Positions 26,390 through 35,365 are shown, counted from the first letter of the stretch. The stretch: DNA of 64,000 nt from Bradyrhizobium sp. CB1650 (GCF_029761915.1 NZ_CP121695.1:2695501-2759500), one strand, 5' to 3'. Notes: generated by a model not told the origin, from the sequence alone. Made by a program: numbers and translations.

Positions 26390-27868
26390 ATGCCGGGTGC
26401 AGCCCTTCCCACCACGCCCTCCATTCCGACCGCGCCCGTGACATCAGCCGTTCTCGACCGCTTGCAAGCCATCGTGGGCGACAAGGGCCTGATCCTGGAC
26501 GAGCAGGACAAGCAGCCCTTCGTGACCGACTGGCGCGGCGCGCTGGCCGGGCAGGCCGCGGCGGTCGTGCGTCCCGCCAACACTGCCGAAGTCTCCGCCG
26601 TCGTAAAGCTCTGCTACGACAACGGCATTGCCATCGTGCCGCAGGGCGGCAACACCGGCCTGATGGGCGGCGCCACGCCGTGGCCTACGCATCGCGGCAT
26701 TCTGCTGTCGCTCGGCCGCATGAACCACGTGCTGAACGTCGATCCCGTCGGTTACGCCATGACCGTGGAGGCGGGCTGCATCCTCGAGACGCTTCAGGAC
26801 ACGGCTGCGCGCCATGACCGCTTCTTTCCTCTCAGCCTGGGTGCCCAGGGCTCGTGCATGATCGGAGGCAATCTGTCGACCAATGCCGGCGGCGTGCAGG
26901 TGCTGCGCTATGGCAATGCGCGAAATCTGGTGTTGGGCCTCGAGGTCGTGCTCGCCAACGGCGATGTCTGGGATGGCTTGCGCGCACTCAAGAAGGACAA
27001 CACTGGCTACGATCTCAAACATCTGTTCATGGGCGCCGAAGGGACGCTCGGCATCATCACCAAGGCGGTGCTGAAGCTCTGGCCGTCGCCGAAGGACGTG
27101 TGCACCGCGTGGCTCGCGATCCGCGATCCCAGGGCAGCCATCGAGATCCTGTCAGAGGCGCATGCCGCTTCCGACGACAACGTCGGTTCCTGCGAACTCA
27201 TGAGCCGCGCCTGCACAGACATGGTGCTGCGTCACATTCCCGGAACCCAGGATCCGCTCAAGGCGGCGACCGAATGGTATCTCCTGCTCGAATGGTCATC
27301 GGCCCGGCCGCGGCAGGACGGCGTCGCGGGCATGTCGGACAAGATGGAAGATTTTTTGGCCGGCCAGCTCGAAGCAGGCCGCGTGCTGGACGCGGTGATC
27401 GCGCAAACGGAAGCCCAGTCACTCAACATGTGGCGCATTCGCGAAAGCGTGGCCGAGGCCTCACGCGCCGAGGGACCCGGCTTGAGTTACGACGTGTCGG
27501 TCGCGGTCTCCAGGATTCCAGAGTTCATCGACAAGGGCCTCAAGGCCGCGCTCGAGATCCTGCCGACGATCCGCCCCTCTCCGCTCGGCCACATCGGAGA
27601 CGGCAACGTACACTTCTCCTTCATGGGTCCCAAGGGCATGGATCGCGACACGCTCGCCCAGTATTCCGCGGCGATCACGCGGGCCGTCAACGACCTCGTC
27701 ACCTCGATGGGAGGCTCGATCTCGGCGGAGCACGGCATCGGCATCGAGAAGCTCGACGAGCTTGCGCACTATCGCTCGAGTACCGAGCTCGACGTCATGC
27801 GCACGATCAAGCGGGCGCTCGATCCCAAGAACATCATGAATCCTGGCAAGGTGCTGCGACTGTCGTGA
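26390..27868 (+). CDS. FAD-linked 2-hydroxyacid dehydrogenase, GlcD/D-2-hydroxyglutarate dehydrogenase type
   Basis: About 492 residues. The N-terminal vanillyl-alcohol-oxidase-type FAD domain is clear: Val-Arg-Pro-Ala-Asn-Thr-Ala-Glu-Val-Ser-Ala-Val-Val, then Pro-Gln-Gly-Gly-Asn-Thr-Gly-Leu-Met-Gly-Gly-Ala. The C-terminal FAD-oxidase domain carries the metal-binding Gly-His-Ile-Gly-Asp-Gly-Asn-Val-His and ends Asn-Ile-Met-Asn-Pro-Gly-Lys-Val-Leu. Such flavoproteins oxidise D-lactate, D-2-hydroxyglutarate or glycolate and pass electrons to quinone or a transfer flavoprotein. The ATG at 26390 follows AGAGAGGA; the longer upstream frame is noise. It stands alone. Confidence 0.88.
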   Translation: MPGAALPTTPSIPTAPVTSAVLDRLQAIVGDKGLILDEQDKQPFVTDWRGALAGQAAAVVRPANTAEVSAVVKLCYDNGIAIVPQGGNTGLMGGATPWPTHRGILLSLGRMNHVLNVDPVGYAMTVEAGCILETLQDTAARHDRFFPLSLGAQGSCMIGGNLSTNAGGVQVLRYGNARNLVLGLEVVLANGDVWDGLRALKKDNTGYDLKHLFMGAEGTLGIITKAVLKLWPSPKDVCTAWLAIRDPRAAIEILSEAHAASDDNVGSCELMSRACTDMVLRHIPGTQDPLKAATEWYLLLEWSSARPRQDGVAGMSDKMEDFLAGQLEAGRVLDAVIAQTEAQSLNMWRIRESVAEASRAEGPGLSYDVSVAVSRIPEFIDKGLKAALEILPTIRPSPLGHIGDGNVHFSFMGPKGMDRDTLAQYSAAITRAVNDLVTSMGGSISAEHGIGIEKLDELAHYRSSTELDVMRTIKRALDPKNIMNPGKVLRLS

Positions 27869-27941
27869 GCGAGACGCGGGTCTCGCGATGCGGCTGCAAC
27901 GTGGTCCGCTAGGGGCGCTTATGTGCAGCAACCACGCTCGT

Positions 27942-28436
27942 CTAGCCAATGGGGCCGGGTGTCCAATCGTCGCCTGAAAGGGGGGTAACCTTGACGTCAG
28001 CAATGACGCCCAGTTGCAGACTTGGATCGAAATGGCGCATCGTCCGCTCATTGAGATCGATGACGCGGCCAGGCGTCAGCGGCCCCACATCGTTGATCTT
28101 GACGATGACCTTCTTGCCTGCCCCCTCGACGAGGGCATATTTCGGCCTCGCGCCGTATTGAACCCCGCCGAACTTCTTGCGCAGATTGGTTTTGATGGCG
28201 GCCGCCCACGCAGAAGGATCATAGCGCTCGCCGGAGGCTGTCTTCATGCCGCCCTCCCGCCATCCGGGCCGGCACGGGTTGTACATGGATGCTGCGCCAA
28301 CAATCGCGGCTCCGGAAGCGGCACTGTCGAGGGCGGCATCTGAATGAACCGTACCGATGTCACTTCGAGCCATGGCAACAGGTGAAATAGCAAGCGTCAT
28401 TAGGGCGCCGCAAATTGCGGCGCTCGAGCGAAACAC
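27942..28436 (-). CDS. RlpA-like double-psi beta-barrel exported protein
   Basis: 164 residues with a signal peptide (Ala-Met-Ala near residue 23). The RlpA motif region is visible: Gly-Ala-Ala-Ser-Met-Tyr-Asn-Pro-Cys, Met-Lys-Thr-Ala-Ser-Gly-Glu-Arg-Tyr-Asp, then Val-Lys-Ile-Asn-Asp-Val-Gly-Pro-Leu and Gly-Arg-Val-Ile-Asp-Leu-Asn. RlpA proteins are septal lytic transglycosylases acting on peptidoglycan. There is no C-terminal SPOR domain, so this is the short form. The GTG start is supported by AAGGAGT nearby. Confidence 0.85.
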   Translation of the reverse strand: MFRSSAAICGALMTLAISPVAMARSDIGTVHSDAALDSAASGAAIVGAASMYNPCRPGWREGGMKTASGERYDPSAWAAAIKTNLRKKFGGVQYGARPKYALVEGAGKKVIVKINDVGPLTPGRVIDLNERTMRHFDPSLQLGVIADVKVTPLSGDDWTPGPIG

Positions 28437-28530
28437 GATCGGGACTCCTTGACTGAGTTTGGATGCAGTAGTCGGTTTTGCTGAGGCGGGAGGTTGAGCG
28501 AGAGCGCAGGCGTTAGCGGAATCGAGTCAT

Positions 28531-29070
28531 CTATTTGCGGACTCGTGCCAATCGGGCGCCGAAACTGGCGAGGAAGCCGCGCTCGTCCTGGTTGACTAAG
28601 GCTGGGTGGGTCGGCATCGCGGCGGGAGCACGCGCGTCGACGTAGCACGGGTGATACATGGCTTGTAGCTGCTTGCCGCGAAGGAAGATCATCCTGGGGG
28701 TAAGACCGCCACGCCTTGTGATCCATCGCCGCACTTGGGATGGATACCCCGAATAGAGCATCTGGGTCGCTTCCGGATTGGTGACAGTCCGACCACCGCC
28801 TGCGAAATCGAAAGCGGCGTGAAACCCAAGTGTCGCGTTCGGGGTGACACAAATCTTGTCGTGAGGGATTGTCGAGAGGAGGATGGTGCAGGCCGACGCG
28901 CAAAGGCCGTCAATCATCACCGTTTGGCCTGAAGCGCGGAGTTCGTTGTACTTGTAGAGATACTCTCCAATCTGCCCGCCCCGGTCGTCCGCAATGCGAA
29001 CCGCCGCGTGGCTTGCCCCCATGCCCGCAAGCAAGAGCGCTGCCGTGAGCAGCGCAGACAGAACTTTCAT
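28531..29070 (-). CDS. Exported hypothetical protein with a ClpP/crotonase-like Gly-Leu-Cys-Ala-Ser-Ala-Cys motif
   Basis: 179 residues with a signal peptide (Gly-Ala-Ser-His-Ala). The segment Tyr-Asn-Glu-Leu-Arg-Ala-Ser-Gly-Gln-Thr-Val-Met-Ile-Asp-Gly, followed by Leu-Cys-Ala-Ser-Ala-Cys-Thr and later Leu-Gly-Phe-His-Ala-Ala-Phe, matches a group of periplasmic proteins with a ClpP-like fold. In these the Ser between the cysteines occupies the nucleophile position and the His follows about 35 residues later. Proteolytic activity is not established for them. Four cysteines may form two disulfides. No operon partner is evident. Confidence 0.7.
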   Translation of the reverse strand: MKVLSALLTAALLLAGMGASHAAVRIADDRGGQIGEYLYKYNELRASGQTVMIDGLCASACTILLSTIPHDKICVTPNATLGFHAAFDFAGGGRTVTNPEATQMLYSGYPSQVRRWITRRGGLTPRMIFLRGKQLQAMYHPCYVDARAPAAMPTHPALVNQDERGFLASFGARLARVRK

Positions 29071-29379
29071 TAAATTCCCTACCCAAGTTGAAGCTGTGAT
29101 GCGGACGTCAGCCGTTGCACATCAGACCGGAAAGCGACGGCCGAAGATGGTTGAGGCTGTGACGTCGCAGGTGCAATAGCGGCTCTCAGTCGCCGCTTAA
29201 ACTAACCGCAACGTTAGTTGCGCCTGGATACACGTGCACTGTTCCTTGACGGAAACTCTTTGCAACCCGATGATGGAACTGGTGACATGAGTTGCGGAAC
29301 CGCGCGGGGATTTGTGGCGGATTCTTGACGCGCGACCATGTGCCGACATGCTGATATGTTGCAGCGGGGAGGATGAGCG
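29071..29379. other. Divergent intergenic region
   Basis: About 310 bases between two divergent small exported-protein genes. It should hold both promoters, but I cannot place convincing boxes. A GGGGAGGATGAGCG ribosome site ends it on the right. No RNA gene is seen. Confidence 0.4.
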
Positions 29380-29667
29380 ATGAAGATCCTTGCCGCGACA
29401 CTCGCTCTGCTTTTATCGAATCCAGCCGCCGCCCAGGAGTGCCAGACGTGCTCGTCGGCCGACGCATGCATTCAGGCGTACGTCAAGGCGACCACGCAGG
29501 CGCAAAGGGAAATCAAGCAGGCAATCCGGGATTGGAGAGAGAACCTGGACAGAAAGGCCTCAGGTGAATTGTTCAGCAAAGGCACGGTCGCATTGCAGGG
29601 CGCCATGGAATCCCAAGTTCGTTCGGAACTCGAGCGGCTGAAGGAGTGCTTGGCCAAGATCAAATAG
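29380..29667 (+). CDS. Small exported Cys-containing hypothetical protein
   Basis: 95 residues: a signal peptide ending Pro-Ala-Ala-Ala-Gln, then Glu-Cys-Gln-Thr-Cys and Ala-Cys-Ile-Gln, a long charged helix (Gln-Arg-Glu-Ile-Lys-Gln-Ala-Ile) and a last cysteine near the C terminus (Glu-Cys-Leu-Ala-Lys). Four cysteines in a helical periplasmic protein suggest disulfide-linked helices. No family is recognised. A GGGGAGGA ribosome site and good leader support the gene. Confidence 0.68.
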   Translation: MKILAATLALLLSNPAAAQECQTCSSADACIQAYVKATTQAQREIKQAIRDWRENLDRKASGELFSKGTVALQGAMESQVRSELERLKECLAKIK

Positions 29668-29893
29668 CAGCGCCGATCTGGCCTCCCGCGGCCCACTCGG
29701 CTCCGATCCTGCGAGCGCTCTTGGCATGCAAATCCGCCATTTCTGATTAGCCTCAGAAGCGGCAGTCTGGTTGTTCGAAACTCGAACGCCTGTTGTCAGA
29801 ATGAATCCTCCGCGCTGCCGGATTTAAGTCGCATTGCGACCGAGGTTCCGGCCAATGGTCGCGGCCGGGCGGGGCGCAACACCGGGGATTTCC

Positions 29894-30658
29894 ATGTCCG
29901 GTCATTTGCGATTTTGCTTCGCCGGTTTTGTTCTTATTGCGGGTCTCTCGACGTCGCCTGCGTCTTCGAACCCTTTCGCCACCCTCTTCAACGCCGCTCC
30001 TGCGACAGCTCCTGCGCCGACATCCGGGGAGGAGGCGTGCTTGCCGCGACCCGGTAAGTCGACCGCCGACGGCCAGCACTGGGTCTATCGATTGGAGGGC
30101 CGCCGCAAATGCTGGTTTCAGGCTGCAGAAGGGACCGCGACGGTGAAGAAGCTGGTTCGGCACCGCGCAGCCAAGCATCCTGTTGCCACTGCCGAGGAGA
30201 ACGAGACTGCAGCGCGTAAGCGGAAAATGGCGGTGGATGCGCGCGCGGAGTTGCTTCGCGCTGTAGCTGCAGATGCGTCTCGGCCGGGCCCTTCCGCGCC
30301 CGTGCAGGTGGCTGATGCCGGTCCCCCTCTCGCTGCCGCGAACATCGTGTCGCTGTCCCCCGTTCTCAATCGTACGAACGACCGGCTGACGCCTGATCGC
30401 ATCGCGCCGCGTGAGGTCGACGTGGAGGCGCTTCTGGCGGCTGCGCCGGCCGCCAGCGACGTGGTTGCCGCTTCCGTGCCTTCGGCGACGCCACTCGCCT
30501 TTTCCATCGCCGAGACCAGCGATGATGGGGAGGTTTGGAGGTGGCTTGGCGTGCTGCTGATGGCTCTGGGGCTCGCATCCGTCCTGGCCTCGAGCCGAGC
30601 CATTCGGTGGGCCTTGCTGCTGCACCAGGAATCCGGCTCCGGGGAGGGCACGGCATAA
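29894..30658 (+). CDS. Hypothetical exported protein with C-terminal membrane anchor
   Basis: 254 residues, not recognised. A leader helix (Phe-Cys-Phe-Ala-Gly-Phe-Val-Leu-Ile-Ala-Gly-Leu) is followed by a short domain. That domain has Glu-Glu-Ala-Cys-Leu-Pro-Arg-Pro-Gly and Trp-Val-Tyr-Arg-Leu-Glu-Gly-Arg-Arg-Lys-Cys-Trp-Phe, with a Cys pair and aromatic residues. A long Ala/Val-rich, probably disordered stretch follows. One transmembrane helix near the C terminus (Trp-Leu-Gly-Val-Leu-Leu-Met-Ala-Leu-Gly) is followed by a short cytoplasmic tail. The layout suggests an inner-membrane protein with a periplasmic domain. The ATG at 29894 follows GGGGAT. Confidence 0.6.
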   Translation: MSGHLRFCFAGFVLIAGLSTSPASSNPFATLFNAAPATAPAPTSGEEACLPRPGKSTADGQHWVYRLEGRRKCWFQAAEGTATVKKLVRHRAAKHPVATAEENETAARKRKMAVDARAELLRAVAADASRPGPSAPVQVADAGPPLAAANIVSLSPVLNRTNDRLTPDRIAPREVDVEALLAAAPAASDVVAASVPSATPLAFSIAETSDDGEVWRWLGVLLMALGLASVLASSRAIRWALLLHQESGSGEGTA

Positions 30659-30678
30659 GCCGTCAAACCACTTGCGCA

Positions 30679-30788
30679 GCAGGGAAGGCCGGGATGTCCA
30701 GGCTGCCCTGTACGCCGCTGTGCAGTTTCCTTGGCGCTACATGCGCACAGCGGGCTGCGGCTGCCAGCCGGCGCCCGGCCTTCCCTGC
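30679..30788. repeat. Nested inverted repeat upstream of the 3-hydroxybutyryl-CoA dehydrogenase gene
   Basis: GCAGGGAAGGCCGG (30679-30692) is repeated as an exact inverted copy at 30775-30788. Inside, GCTGTGC and GCACAGC can pair as a second stem. The gap from 30659 to 31021 has no convincing gene, so this nested structure is its main content. It may be a mobile palindromic element or a structured leader RNA. Confidence 0.5.
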
Positions 30789-31021
30789 GCCCTCGGCACT
30801 CTGGAGGGCAGGACCAAGCGCAAAGCTCGGGCGAAACCGGCCGCGAGAACGCCAATCATGCCTTTCCGCGACCGCGAGGCGGCTTTATTCCCGCCGCGGA
30901 TGCTTTAAGGAGGAGCTTGGCAGATGCGGTCGCGCGCCCCCGGAGCGAGGCTCGGATCGAGACGGATCACAGCCGGGCCGCCCAGTTCGGGGCGCCCGCT
31001 CAAGGAGAAGGACGCAAGATC

Positions 31022-31873
31022 ATGATCAATACCGTTGGCATCATCGGGGCAGGGACCATGGGGAACGGAATTGCCCAGGTCTGCGCGGCAGCCGGGCTCG
31101 AGGTGGTGATGGTCGATATCTCCGATGCCGCGGTCAGCCGCGGCCTCGCCACCGTCGGCGGCAGCCTCGATCGTCTGGTCAAGAAGGAGAAGCTGTCGGC
31201 GGCCGACCGCGAGGCGACGCTCGAGCGCATCACCGGCACGACCGACCGGGGCAAGCTTGCCAATTGCGACCTGGTGATCGAGGCCGCGACCGAGAACGAG
31301 GAGCTCAAGGTCAAGATCCTGAAGGACCTCTGCGCGAGCCTGTCGCCGCGCACGCTGATCGCGACCAACACCTCGTCGATCTCGATCACGAAGCTAGCCG
31401 CGGCGACCGATCGCCCCGATCGCTTCATCGGCATGCACTTCTTCAATCCGGTTCCGGTGATGGCGCTGCTGGAACTCATCCGCGGCCTGCAGACCTCGGA
31501 CGATACGCATGCAAAGGCCGTCGATTTTGCCAAGCGCGTCGGCAAGGTGGCAATCACGGCCAAGAACAGCCCGGGCTTCGCCGTCAACCGCATCCTCTGC
31601 CCGATGATCAACGAGGCGATCTTCGCGCTTCAGGAGGGGATCGCGACGGCCGAAGAGATCGACGCCGGCATGAAGCTCGGCTGCAACCATCCGATCGGGC
31701 CGCTGGCGCTCGCCGATCTCGTCGGGCTCGACACCATGCTGTCGGTGATGGAGGTCTTTTACAAAGGCTTCAACGATCCTAAATATCGTCCGGCACCGCT
31801 GCTCAAGGAGATGGTCGATGCCGGCCATCTCGGCCGCAAGACCGGGCAGGGCTTTTACACTTACAGCGCATGA
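31022..31873 (+). CDS. 3-hydroxybutyryl-CoA dehydrogenase
   Basis: About 283 residues. The N terminus has the NAD-binding [13 protein letters not shown]. The catalytic region reads [12 protein letters not shown], with the active-site His. The C-terminal domain includes [14 protein letters not shown]. It interconverts acetoacetyl-CoA and 3-hydroxybutyryl-CoA and could serve polyhydroxybutyrate or fatty acid turnover. AAGGAGA lies about 10 bases upstream of the ATG. No etf or acyl-CoA dehydrogenase gene is next to it. Confidence 0.92.
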   Translation: MINTVGIIGAGTMGNGIAQVCAAAGLEVVMVDISDAAVSRGLATVGGSLDRLVKKEKLSAADREATLERITGTTDRGKLANCDLVIEAATENEELKVKILKDLCASLSPRTLIATNTSSISITKLAAATDRPDRFIGMHFFNPVPVMALLELIRGLQTSDDTHAKAVDFAKRVGKVAITAKNSPGFAVNRILCPMINEAIFALQEGIATAEEIDAGMKLGCNHPIGPLALADLVGLDTMLSVMEVFYKGFNDPKYRPAPLLKEMVDAGHLGRKTGQGFYTYSA

Positions 31874-32020
31874 TTTGCCGCGCCTGATAGTGGCGCAGGT
31901 GGCGGGCATTCACCGCCCGCCGCCTCCCGCAATTTGCGCTACGACAAAGACGAAGCGGCGCGATCAGCCCGACAATGTGGTTTGGGCAGTTGCGGAACCA
32001 ACGGAACGGATAGCAGGGGA

Positions 32021-32485
32021 ATGTCGGATCGACTGAAGGCCGAGCGGGAAGCTGCGGCCGAGCGGCGGAACATGCTGGTTCAGGATGCCATCGAGCGCAC
32101 CGGGATCACAGAAGAGATGATCGGCGAGCTCGTCACACGCTTCTACGGGCGCGTGCGCGAGGATGCGTTGCTGGGGCCGGTGTTCGCGATCGTCAAGGAC
32201 TGGGACGAGCACCTCGCCAAGCTCAAGAATTTCTGGTCTTCCGTGGTATTGATGACCGGCCGCTATCACGGCCAGCCGATGCGCGCGCATCTGCCGCTGA
32301 GCCTGATCGGCGATCATTTCGACCGCTGGCTCGACCTGTTCGAGACGACCGCCCGCGAGGTCTGTCCGCCTGCAGCCGCCGCGCTGTTCATCGAGAAGGC
32401 GCGGCGCATCGCCGATAGTTTCGAGATGGCATCGGCAACTGTGGCGGGCCGTATCGCCGCGCCGCGTCACCTGCTGAGATCGTGA
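32021..32485 (+). CDS. Group III truncated haemoglobin
   Basis: 154 residues. Phe-Tyr-Gly-Arg-Val-Arg-Glu-Asp-Ala-Leu-Leu-Gly-Pro-Val-Phe and Lys-Leu-Lys-Asn-Phe-Trp-Ser-Ser-Val-Val-Leu-Met-Thr-Gly-Arg-Tyr-His-Gly are the E-helix region of class III (trHbP). The proximal His is in Met-Arg-Ala-His-Leu-Pro-Leu. Such proteins bind oxygen or nitric oxide; the physiological role of group III members is not settled. The ATG at 32021 follows AGGGGA. It is 147 bases after the dehydrogenase gene on the same strand, but a shared transcript is uncertain. Confidence 0.9.
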   Translation: MSDRLKAEREAAAERRNMLVQDAIERTGITEEMIGELVTRFYGRVREDALLGPVFAIVKDWDEHLAKLKNFWSSVVLMTGRYHGQPMRAHLPLSLIGDHFDRWLDLFETTAREVCPPAAAALFIEKARRIADSFEMASATVAGRIAAPRHLLRS

Positions 32486-32747
32486 GCACGATCGCCAATT
32501 TGCGAAGCGTGCACTTGCGTCGACGCCATTTTGCGGTGCGCTGCATGGCGCGTTGCACCAATTCCAACATCATCGGTCTGACCTGCAAAATCCTCATGAC
32601 CGATCGCGCAACATGACGTTGCAATCGAGAAAATGTGCGTGAACGCGCTTGTTCGCGTTCAATCAAAACGAGCAAAGCCATATTGATGCACTGCGGCGCC
32701 AATTCTCCGCCTTGTTTTTGGCAGAGTTCCAGCGCCTGCTAGCGTGC

Positions 32748-33407
32748 ATGTCGAGTTCATCGTTCAACATTCTCCCAACATCATCGTCCTCCGACATCGC
32801 GACGGAACCTGACGTCGACACGGGCGCGGAGCAAACGCGGCGAACGCTCCTCATTGGTGCGCTCGCCACCACGGCCTGCCTCGGGTGTTCGGCGCCGTCC
32901 CATGCGAGCGAAGACGCGCCCGGCGCCGACGAGCGACCGCAGAAGGGCGACCTTCTGGTGTTCTCCGAAGGCGATCGGGAGGGCAAGGTCATCACCTCTG
33001 CCGATCTGCCGCGTGGCGGCCCGCCGGTGCATGCCTGGCCGAAGGATCCCACGACATCGGTGGTGCGCAACGGCTCACGTCTCAACGAGATCCTGATCAT
33101 CCGGCTCGACCCCGCCGAGCTCGACGAGAAGACCAAAGCGCGCGCCGTGGACGGCATCATCGCCTATTCGGCGATCTGCTCGCATGCGGGCTGTCCCGTC
33201 ACCGCCTGGGTGAAGAGCGATGTCGGCGACAAGGAGGTGTTCAAATGCATGTGCCACAACTCCGAATACGATCCGCGCGCGGGCGCACAAGTCATGTTCG
33301 GGCCGGCACCGCGGCGGCTCGCCGCGCTGCCGCTGGCGCTGGCTGACGGCTCGCTCAGCGTCGCCGGCAATTTCATCGGAAAGGTAGGTGGCCAGCAGCC
33401 AGGATGA
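32748..33407 (+). CDS. Tat-exported Rieske [2Fe-2S] protein
   Basis: About 219 residues. A twin-arginine region (Thr-Arg-Arg-Thr-Leu-Leu-Ile-Gly-Ala-Leu) precedes a hydrophobic segment, so export of the folded cluster protein is expected. The Rieske ligands are Cys-Ser-His-Ala-Gly-Cys and Cys-Met-Cys-His-Asn-Ser, with the two structural cysteines that form the disulfide in high-potential Rieske proteins. The C terminus Arg-Arg-Leu-Ala-Ala-Leu-Pro-Leu is typical. The next gene, 117 bases downstream on the same strand, is a PQQ alcohol dehydrogenase. The Rieske protein is therefore a candidate periplasmic electron acceptor or relay for it (inference). The start ATG at 32748 has no strong ribosome site, so it is uncertain. 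Confidence 0.87.
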   Translation: MSSSSFNILPTSSSSDIATEPDVDTGAEQTRRTLLIGALATTACLGCSAPSHASEDAPGADERPQKGDLLVFSEGDREGKVITSADLPRGGPPVHAWPKDPTTSVVRNGSRLNEILIIRLDPAELDEKTKARAVDGIIAYSAICSHAGCPVTAWVKSDVGDKEVFKCMCHNSEYDPRAGAQVMFGPAPRRLAALPLALADGSLSVAGNFIGKVGGQQPG

Positions 33408-33524
33408 TGGATCGCGGGTCGCGCCCGCGTCACGACAGGCCGCATCCGCATCCCGTGCGGGTGACGAGAAGAACGACAAGAATTCACGTCAAGAATTCAA
33501 CGGATGAAATCAAGGGGAACGTCC

Positions 33525-35252
33525 ATGACCAGGAAGCAATGGTTACTGTGCGGCTTCGTCGCCTTCACCTGCCTCGTCCCGATCGCCGCCGGCGCCGGCC
33601 CGATCGAGAACTACAGTCCAGTGACGGCGCAGCGCCTGGAGAATCCGGAAGCCGCCAACTGGATGCTTTACCGGCGGACCTATGACGGGCAGGGCTACAG
33701 CCCGCTCGACCAGATCACCACAGCCAACGTCAAGAATCTCACGCCGGTCTGGACTTTCGCCACCGGCGTCGTCGAAGGCCACGAGGCGCCGCCGATCGTC
33801 AACAACGGCGTGATGTTCGTGGCAACCCCGATGGGACAGGTCATCGCGCTCAACGCCAAGACCGGCGACGAATACTGGCGCTACAAGCGGCAGCTTCCGG
33901 ACGATCTGTTCCAGCTCCATCCGACCAGCCGCGGCGTCGGGCTGTGGGAGGACAAGATCTATCTCGCCACCACCGACGATCACGTCGTCGCGCTCGACGC
34001 CAAGACCGGCAAGGTGGTGTGGGACACCAAGGTGCAGGATTACAAGAAGGGTCAGTACATGACCCTGATGCCGCTCATCGTCGACGGCAAGGTCATCGTC
34101 GGCGGCTCCGGTGGCGAGTTCGGCGTGCGCGGCTATGTCGCCGCCTATGACGCCAAGGACGGCAAGGAGCTGTGGCGCACCTTCACCATTCCCGGCGAAG
34201 GCGAGCCAGGGCATGACACCTGGCACGGCGAGGATTGGAAGAACGGTGGCGGATCGGCCTGGATGACCGGCACCTACGACAAGGACACCAAGACGATCTA
34301 CTGGGGCGTCGGCAACGCCGCGCCATGGCCCGGCGAGATGCACCCCGGCGACAACCTCTATACCTCGTCGGTGCTCGCGCTCGATCCAAACACCGGCAAG
34401 ATCAAGACCTATCACCAGTATCACCAGAACGATTCCTGGGACTGGGACGAGGTCGATGCGCCGATGCTGGTCGACCTGCAACGGGGCGGCCGCAACATCA
34501 AGAGCCTGATCCACCCCGGCCGCGATGCGATCTTCTGGGTGCTCGAGCGCACGCCGACCAAGATCAATTATGTCGCGGGCTGGCCGTTCGTCTCCACCGA
34601 CGTCTGGAAAGGCATCGAACCCGAGAGCGGCAAGCCGATCGTCGATCCCGCCCACAAGCCGGTCATCGGTAAGCGCGTCGAGTTCTGTCCGTCGCTCTGG
34701 GGCGGCAAGGACTGGCCGTCGGCGGCCTACAGCCAGAAGACCGGACTCGTCTACGTGCCCGCCAACGAGAATTTCTGCGGCGGCTTCACCGGCGAGAAGA
34801 TTGCGCTGAAACCCGGCGAGCTCTGGCTCGGCACCAAACCGGAGGACATCGGCCTGAAGGCCAAGCCCGGTGCTGATCATTTCGGCGAGCTTCAGGCTTG
34901 GGATCCCGCCACGGGCAAGAAGGTGTGGCAGCACAACTTCCCGAAGTCGCAGTTGTTCGGCTCGGTGACGGCCACCGCCGGAGATCTCATCTTCGCCGGC
35001 GGCACCAACGACCGCAACTTCCGCGCCTTCAACGCCAAGACCGGCGAATTGCTCTGGGAGCAGAAGACCAACTCCGGCATCATGGGCATGCCGGTGTCCT
35101 ATGAGGTCGATGGCACGCAGTACATCGCGATCCAGTCCGGCTGGGGCGTCGATGCGCAACGCATCCAGGATGCACTGGCGACCAACAATATCGGCATCGA
35201 ATCCAACGTGCCGCAGGGCGGCGTGATCTGGGTCTTTGCGCTGAAGAAATAG
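33525..35252 (+). CDS. PQQ-dependent alcohol dehydrogenase (methanol/ethanol family) lacking the vicinal Cys pair
   Basis: 575 residues with a signal peptide; the ATG at 33525 follows CAAGGGGA. It has the eight-bladed quinoprotein pattern with Trp-docking repeats such as Ala-Lys-Thr-Gly-Lys-Val-Val-Trp. Metal and PQQ residues are visible: Glu198 in Gly-Gly-Glu-Phe-Gly, Asn264 in Gly-Val-Gly-Asn-Ala-Ala-Pro-Trp, catalytic Asp306 and Asp308 in Trp-Asp-Trp-Asp-Glu. Asp308 is the extra residue that marks lanthanide-type enzymes. The adjacent-cysteine disulfide that lies over PQQ in methanol and ethanol dehydrogenases is absent: around residues 130-135 the sequence is Gln-Leu-His-Pro-Thr-Ser-Arg-Gly. 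It would oxidise a primary alcohol or aldehyde in the periplasm. Partner: probably the upstream Rieske protein. Confidence 0.9.
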   Translation: MTRKQWLLCGFVAFTCLVPIAAGAGPIENYSPVTAQRLENPEAANWMLYRRTYDGQGYSPLDQITTANVKNLTPVWTFATGVVEGHEAPPIVNNGVMFVATPMGQVIALNAKTGDEYWRYKRQLPDDLFQLHPTSRGVGLWEDKIYLATTDDHVVALDAKTGKVVWDTKVQDYKKGQYMTLMPLIVDGKVIVGGSGGEFGVRGYVAAYDAKDGKELWRTFTIPGEGEPGHDTWHGEDWKNGGGSAWMTGTYDKDTKTIYWGVGNAAPWPGEMHPGDNLYTSSVLALDPNTGKIKTYHQYHQNDSWDWDEVDAPMLVDLQRGGRNIKSLIHPGRDAIFWVLERTPTKINYVAGWPFVSTDVWKGIEPESGKPIVDPAHKPVIGKRVEFCPSLWGGKDWPSAAYSQKTGLVYVPANENFCGGFTGEKIALKPGELWLGTKPEDIGLKAKPGADHFGELQAWDPATGKKVWQHNFPKSQLFGSVTATAGDLIFAGGTNDRNFRAFNAKTGELLWEQKTNSGIMGMPVSYEVDGTQYIAIQSGWGVDAQRIQDALATNNIGIESNVPQGGVIWVFALKK

Positions 35253-35365
35253 CTCCGCGGCGGATCGAAGGAAGCGGAGCACGCAGGGGGCGAGCGAATG
35301 CGGCGGACGGCAACGTCCGCCGCATTCTGCTGTGTGACGAGGGACTGAGGCCTGTGCCACGAACT

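Noticed and set aside
30535..31782. 415-codon plus-strand frame over the 3-hydroxybutyryl-CoA dehydrogenase
   Set aside because: Out-of-frame shadow; the real protein with its NAD motif is in another frame.
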